DNA from: Chloroflexota bacterium | GTDB taxonomy: Bacteria; Chloroflexota; Anaerolineae; SpSt-600 | Length of the DNA: 5,430 nt | Assembly: GCA_011041825.1 (NCBI GenBank) | Contig: DRAO01000094.1 | Location: 1-5,430 of the forward strand | Reading direction: 5' to 3' | Shown: piece after piece, positions 5,427 through 5,430 of the stretch | Layout: every line of letters starts with the position of its first letter | How positions within the stretch are numbered: position 1 is the stretch's first letter | Notes under the pieces: model-generated | The model's input: the letters and a program-made list of their open reading frames with translations, nothing else | Database searches by the model: none | Told to the model about the DNA's origin: nothing | Translations under genes and position numbers: made by a program

Positions 5427-5430
5427 AGAA

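Overview
This is a compact bacterial housekeeping segment. NAD-dependent DNA ligase, the TsaB/TsaE tRNA t6A proteins and strong AGGAGG-type ribosome binding sites place it in Bacteria. An iron-sulfur family 4 uracil-DNA glycosylase together with a pyrophosphate-type phosphofructokinase suggests an anaerobic and/or thermophilic lineage. Chloroflexota or a deep Firmicute-like lineage would fit, but the sequence alone does not settle this. Hand counts on sample lines give about 60-65% GC in the ligase fragment, about 45-50% in the repair/tRNA operon, 55-60% or more in the aldolase gene, and locally as low as 30% in the phosphofructokinase gene.

Layout: positions 1-589 (+) hold the 3' end of ligA (last helix-hairpin-helix motifs and the BRCT domain). 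Everything else is on the minus strand. The ligA stop codon abuts the stop codon of the convergent gene with no base between them. Reading the minus strand in transcription order, the first operon is a pyrophosphate-type 6-phosphofructokinase (5323-4109) followed 9 bases later by a class II fructose-bisphosphate aldolase (4099-3176). A 258-base intergenic region follows, with a long, almost perfect inverted repeat (3065-3117) and a good sigma-A-like promoter (2946-2975). That promoter should drive the second operon, tsaE (2917-2411), tsaB (2399-1734), rimI (1737-1192) and udg (1195-590). This operon is tightly packed, with an 11-base gap and then two 4-base ATGA overlaps.

How the genes work together: the phosphofructokinase makes fructose 1,6-bisphosphate and the aldolase splits it into two triose phosphates; if the kinase is truly pyrophosphate-dependent, both steps are reversible and the pair can serve glycolysis and gluconeogenesis. 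TsaE and TsaB take part in making the universal t6A37 modification of ANN-decoding tRNAs, and RimI acetylates ribosomal protein S18; these three are a common bacterial neighbourhood. The partner tsaD, often next in such clusters, is not in the window; its place is taken by a family 4 uracil-DNA glycosylase whose C-terminus ends in a textbook beta-clamp binding peptide. The glycosylase and the convergent ligase are both base-excision-repair enzymes.

I see no mobile element, CRISPR array, tRNA, rRNA or defence system, and no clear evidence of an undescribed multi-gene system. The points most worth a second look are the clamp-binding tail on the glycosylase, the large intergenic hairpin, the non-canonical active-site residues of the two glycolytic enzymes, and the repeated embedding of ribosome binding sites in the tail or stop codon of the preceding gene.
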